5,714 bases of DNA, from contig JACCUZ010000015.1 in the NCBI GenBank assembly GCA_013698395.1, positions 1 to 5,714 on the forward strand, in the 5' to 3' direction. Position numbers and translations under genes: made by a program. Positions 4,785 through 5,714 of this stretch are shown piece by piece (within the stretch, counting starts at the first letter, position 1; the number at the start of each line of letters is the position of its first letter). This DNA comes from Sporichthyaceae bacterium (lineage in GTDB: Bacteria > Actinomycetota > Actinomycetes > JACCUZ01). Below the pieces are notes generated by a model, which worked only from the letters and a program-made list of their open reading frames with translations, searched no databases and was not told the DNA's origin.

Positions 4785-5714
4785 ATGACCGCTCGTGTCC
4801 TCACCCCTGGCAGGTTTCTCACCGTCGCCCTCGGGCTGGCCGTCATCGTGATGAGCGCGAGCTCAGCGGCTGCCGCCGAAGCTCCCGTCGGGCTTGGCAC
4901 CGCGACCAGCTTCGCCGTCCTGGCCGGCTCCACCGTGACCAATACCGGTCCGTCCACCATCAGCGGTGACCTAGGGGTGAGCCCCGGTACGGCGGTGGTC
5001 GGCTTCCCGCCGGGCACCGTGATCAACGGAACTATCCACGCAGCCGACGCGGTCGCCGCCCAGGCCCAGGCCGACGTGACTGTTGCCTACAACGATGCTG
5101 CCGGTCGAGCACCGTCAGCAAACGTGTCGGCCGACCTCGGCGGGCAGACGTTGGTGTCCGGCGTGTACCGCGGGGGCGCTCTGGGACTGACCGGCACGCT
5201 CAACCTCGACGCCGCGGGTGATCCGAACGCCGTGTTCATCTTCCAGGCCGCAAGCACGCTCATCACAGCCTCGGCCAGCCGCGTGAGCCTGATCAATGGC
5301 GCTCAAGCGTGCAACGTCTACTGGCAGGTCGGCAGCTCGGCGACGCTGGGGACCAACTCGGTGTTCGCGGGGACGATCCTCGCTCTGACCTCGGTGACCG
5401 CTAACACGGGCGCCACGGTGAGCGGCCGACTGCTCGCTCGCAATGCTGCGGTCACGTTGGACTCCAACACGGTCACCAGGCCGACGTGCGCCGCCGCGAC
5501 CCCGACGGCCAGTTCGACATCTACGGCTACCCCGACCCCCACGCCGACGACCACCCCGACCACCACAGCGACAGCGACCACGCGGTCGACGCCTACGTCC
5601 ACGCCCACGTCAAAGGCGACGGGTAGCAGCGGTGGCAGCACCGGGGGCGGCGGCAGCGGCGGCAGCGGCGGCAGCAGCGGGGGCAGCGGTGGCAGCGGTG
5701 GCAGCAGCGGCGGG
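4785..5714 (+). CDS. Secreted DUF3494-type ice-binding protein (partial, runs off the window)
   Basis: Ice-binding (antifreeze-like) protein of the DUF3494 family, whose characterised members adsorb to ice through a flat face of a beta-helix and limit ice growth or recrystallisation outside the cell. The 310 visible residues start with a signal peptide: positive residues R4 and R10, a hydrophobic core at about 11-23, and probable cleavage after the SSAAAA stretch near residue 31. The family domain spans about 36-231, with landmarks LGTATSFAVLAGSTVTNTG (37-55), GDLGVSPGTAVVGFPPGTV (61-79), IHAADAVAAQAQADVTVAYN (84-103), DLGGQTLVSGVY (117-128), DPNAVFIFQ (146-154), NGAQACNVYWQVGSSATLG (171-189) and FAGTILALTS (194-203). 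C176 and C235 could form a disulfide. A Thr/Pro/Ser-rich stretch follows (239-279), then Gly/Ser repeats (280 to the edge), resembling a surface stalk. A wall- or membrane-anchoring end may lie beyond 5714. ATG 4785 gives a clean signal peptide but has only a weak GGA (4773-4775) as ribosome site. Confidence 0.95.
   Translation, partial: MTARVLTPGRFLTVALGLAVIVMSASSAAAAEAPVGLGTATSFAVLAGSTVTNTGPSTISGDLGVSPGTAVVGFPPGTVINGTIHAADAVAAQAQADVTVAYNDAAGRAPSANVSADLGGQTLVSGVYRGGALGLTGTLNLDAAGDPNAVFIFQAASTLITASASRVSLINGAQACNVYWQVGSSATLGTNSVFAGTILALTSVTANTGATVSGRLLARNAAVTLDSNTVTRPTCAAATPTASSTSTATPTPTPTTTPTTTATATTRSTPTSTPTSKATGSSGGSTGGGGSGGSGGSSGGSGGSGGSSGG
5622..5714 (+). repeat. Gly/Ser codon repeat (GGC-GGC-AGC units) in the ice-binding protein linker
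   Basis: The coding strand becomes a degenerate tandem array of short units of the type GGC GGC AGC and GGC AGC AGC, encoding runs of GGS and GSS up to the window edge. Variation among GGC, GGT and GGG at the Gly positions keeps the units imperfect. Such arrays are prone to slippage in replication and to assembly error, so length may differ between strains. The protein segment would be a flexible, unstructured linker. Confidence 0.85.

Noticed and set aside
5318..5641. Minus-strand frame with a Val-rich hydrophobic translation
   Set aside because: It is the complement of the Thr/Pro repeat codons of the ice-binding protein, so the apparent hydrophobic segment is a reflection of that repeat.

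Overview
The window is high-GC DNA, with strong G/C preference at third codon positions and frequent GTG starts. It carries a NarL-type response regulator whose body resembles the large actinobacterial family, and a DUF3494 ice-binding protein with a Thr/Pro then Gly/Ser tail. This fits a chromosomal segment of an actinobacterium; genus cannot be told from the sequence alone. There is no sign of an insertion sequence, CRISPR array, integrase or phage gene.

Layout, left to right. (1) A complete tRNA-Ser(CGA) at 8-97 is followed by a strong hairpin at 165-189. (2) A large UbiB/ABC1-family atypical kinase (354-2303, +) has three predicted N-terminal and two C-terminal membrane segments. (3) On the minus strand, convergent to it, lie a response-regulator reading frame (2357-2923) that lacks the first strand of its receiver domain and, overlapping it upstream, a hydrophobic multi-pass membrane ORF (2898-3488). 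Together they look like the two ends of a sensor kinase/response regulator operon whose middle has been lost. (4) Diverging from these is a complete aldose 1-epimerase (GalM-type, about 3532-4581, +), probably made from a leaderless mRNA. (5) After a 203-base intergenic region with a hairpin and T-rich stretch comes the start of a secreted ice-binding protein (4785 to the window end, +). It has a signal peptide, a full DUF3494 domain and a low-complexity linker that runs off the window.

The genes do not form one pathway. The kinase-like protein belongs to membrane quinone/lipid biology, the epimerase to cytosolic sugar metabolism, and the ice-binding protein to the cell exterior. The part most worth a second look is the apparently decayed two-component system. 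It retains a phosphoacceptor Asp and most of a LuxR-type helix-turn-helix, but lacks the acidic pocket, the whole kinase core, and the conserved His after the TVEA motif. The secreted ice-binding protein with its Thr/Pro and Gly/Ser stalk is the most ecologically informative gene. No clearly new multi-gene system is visible.
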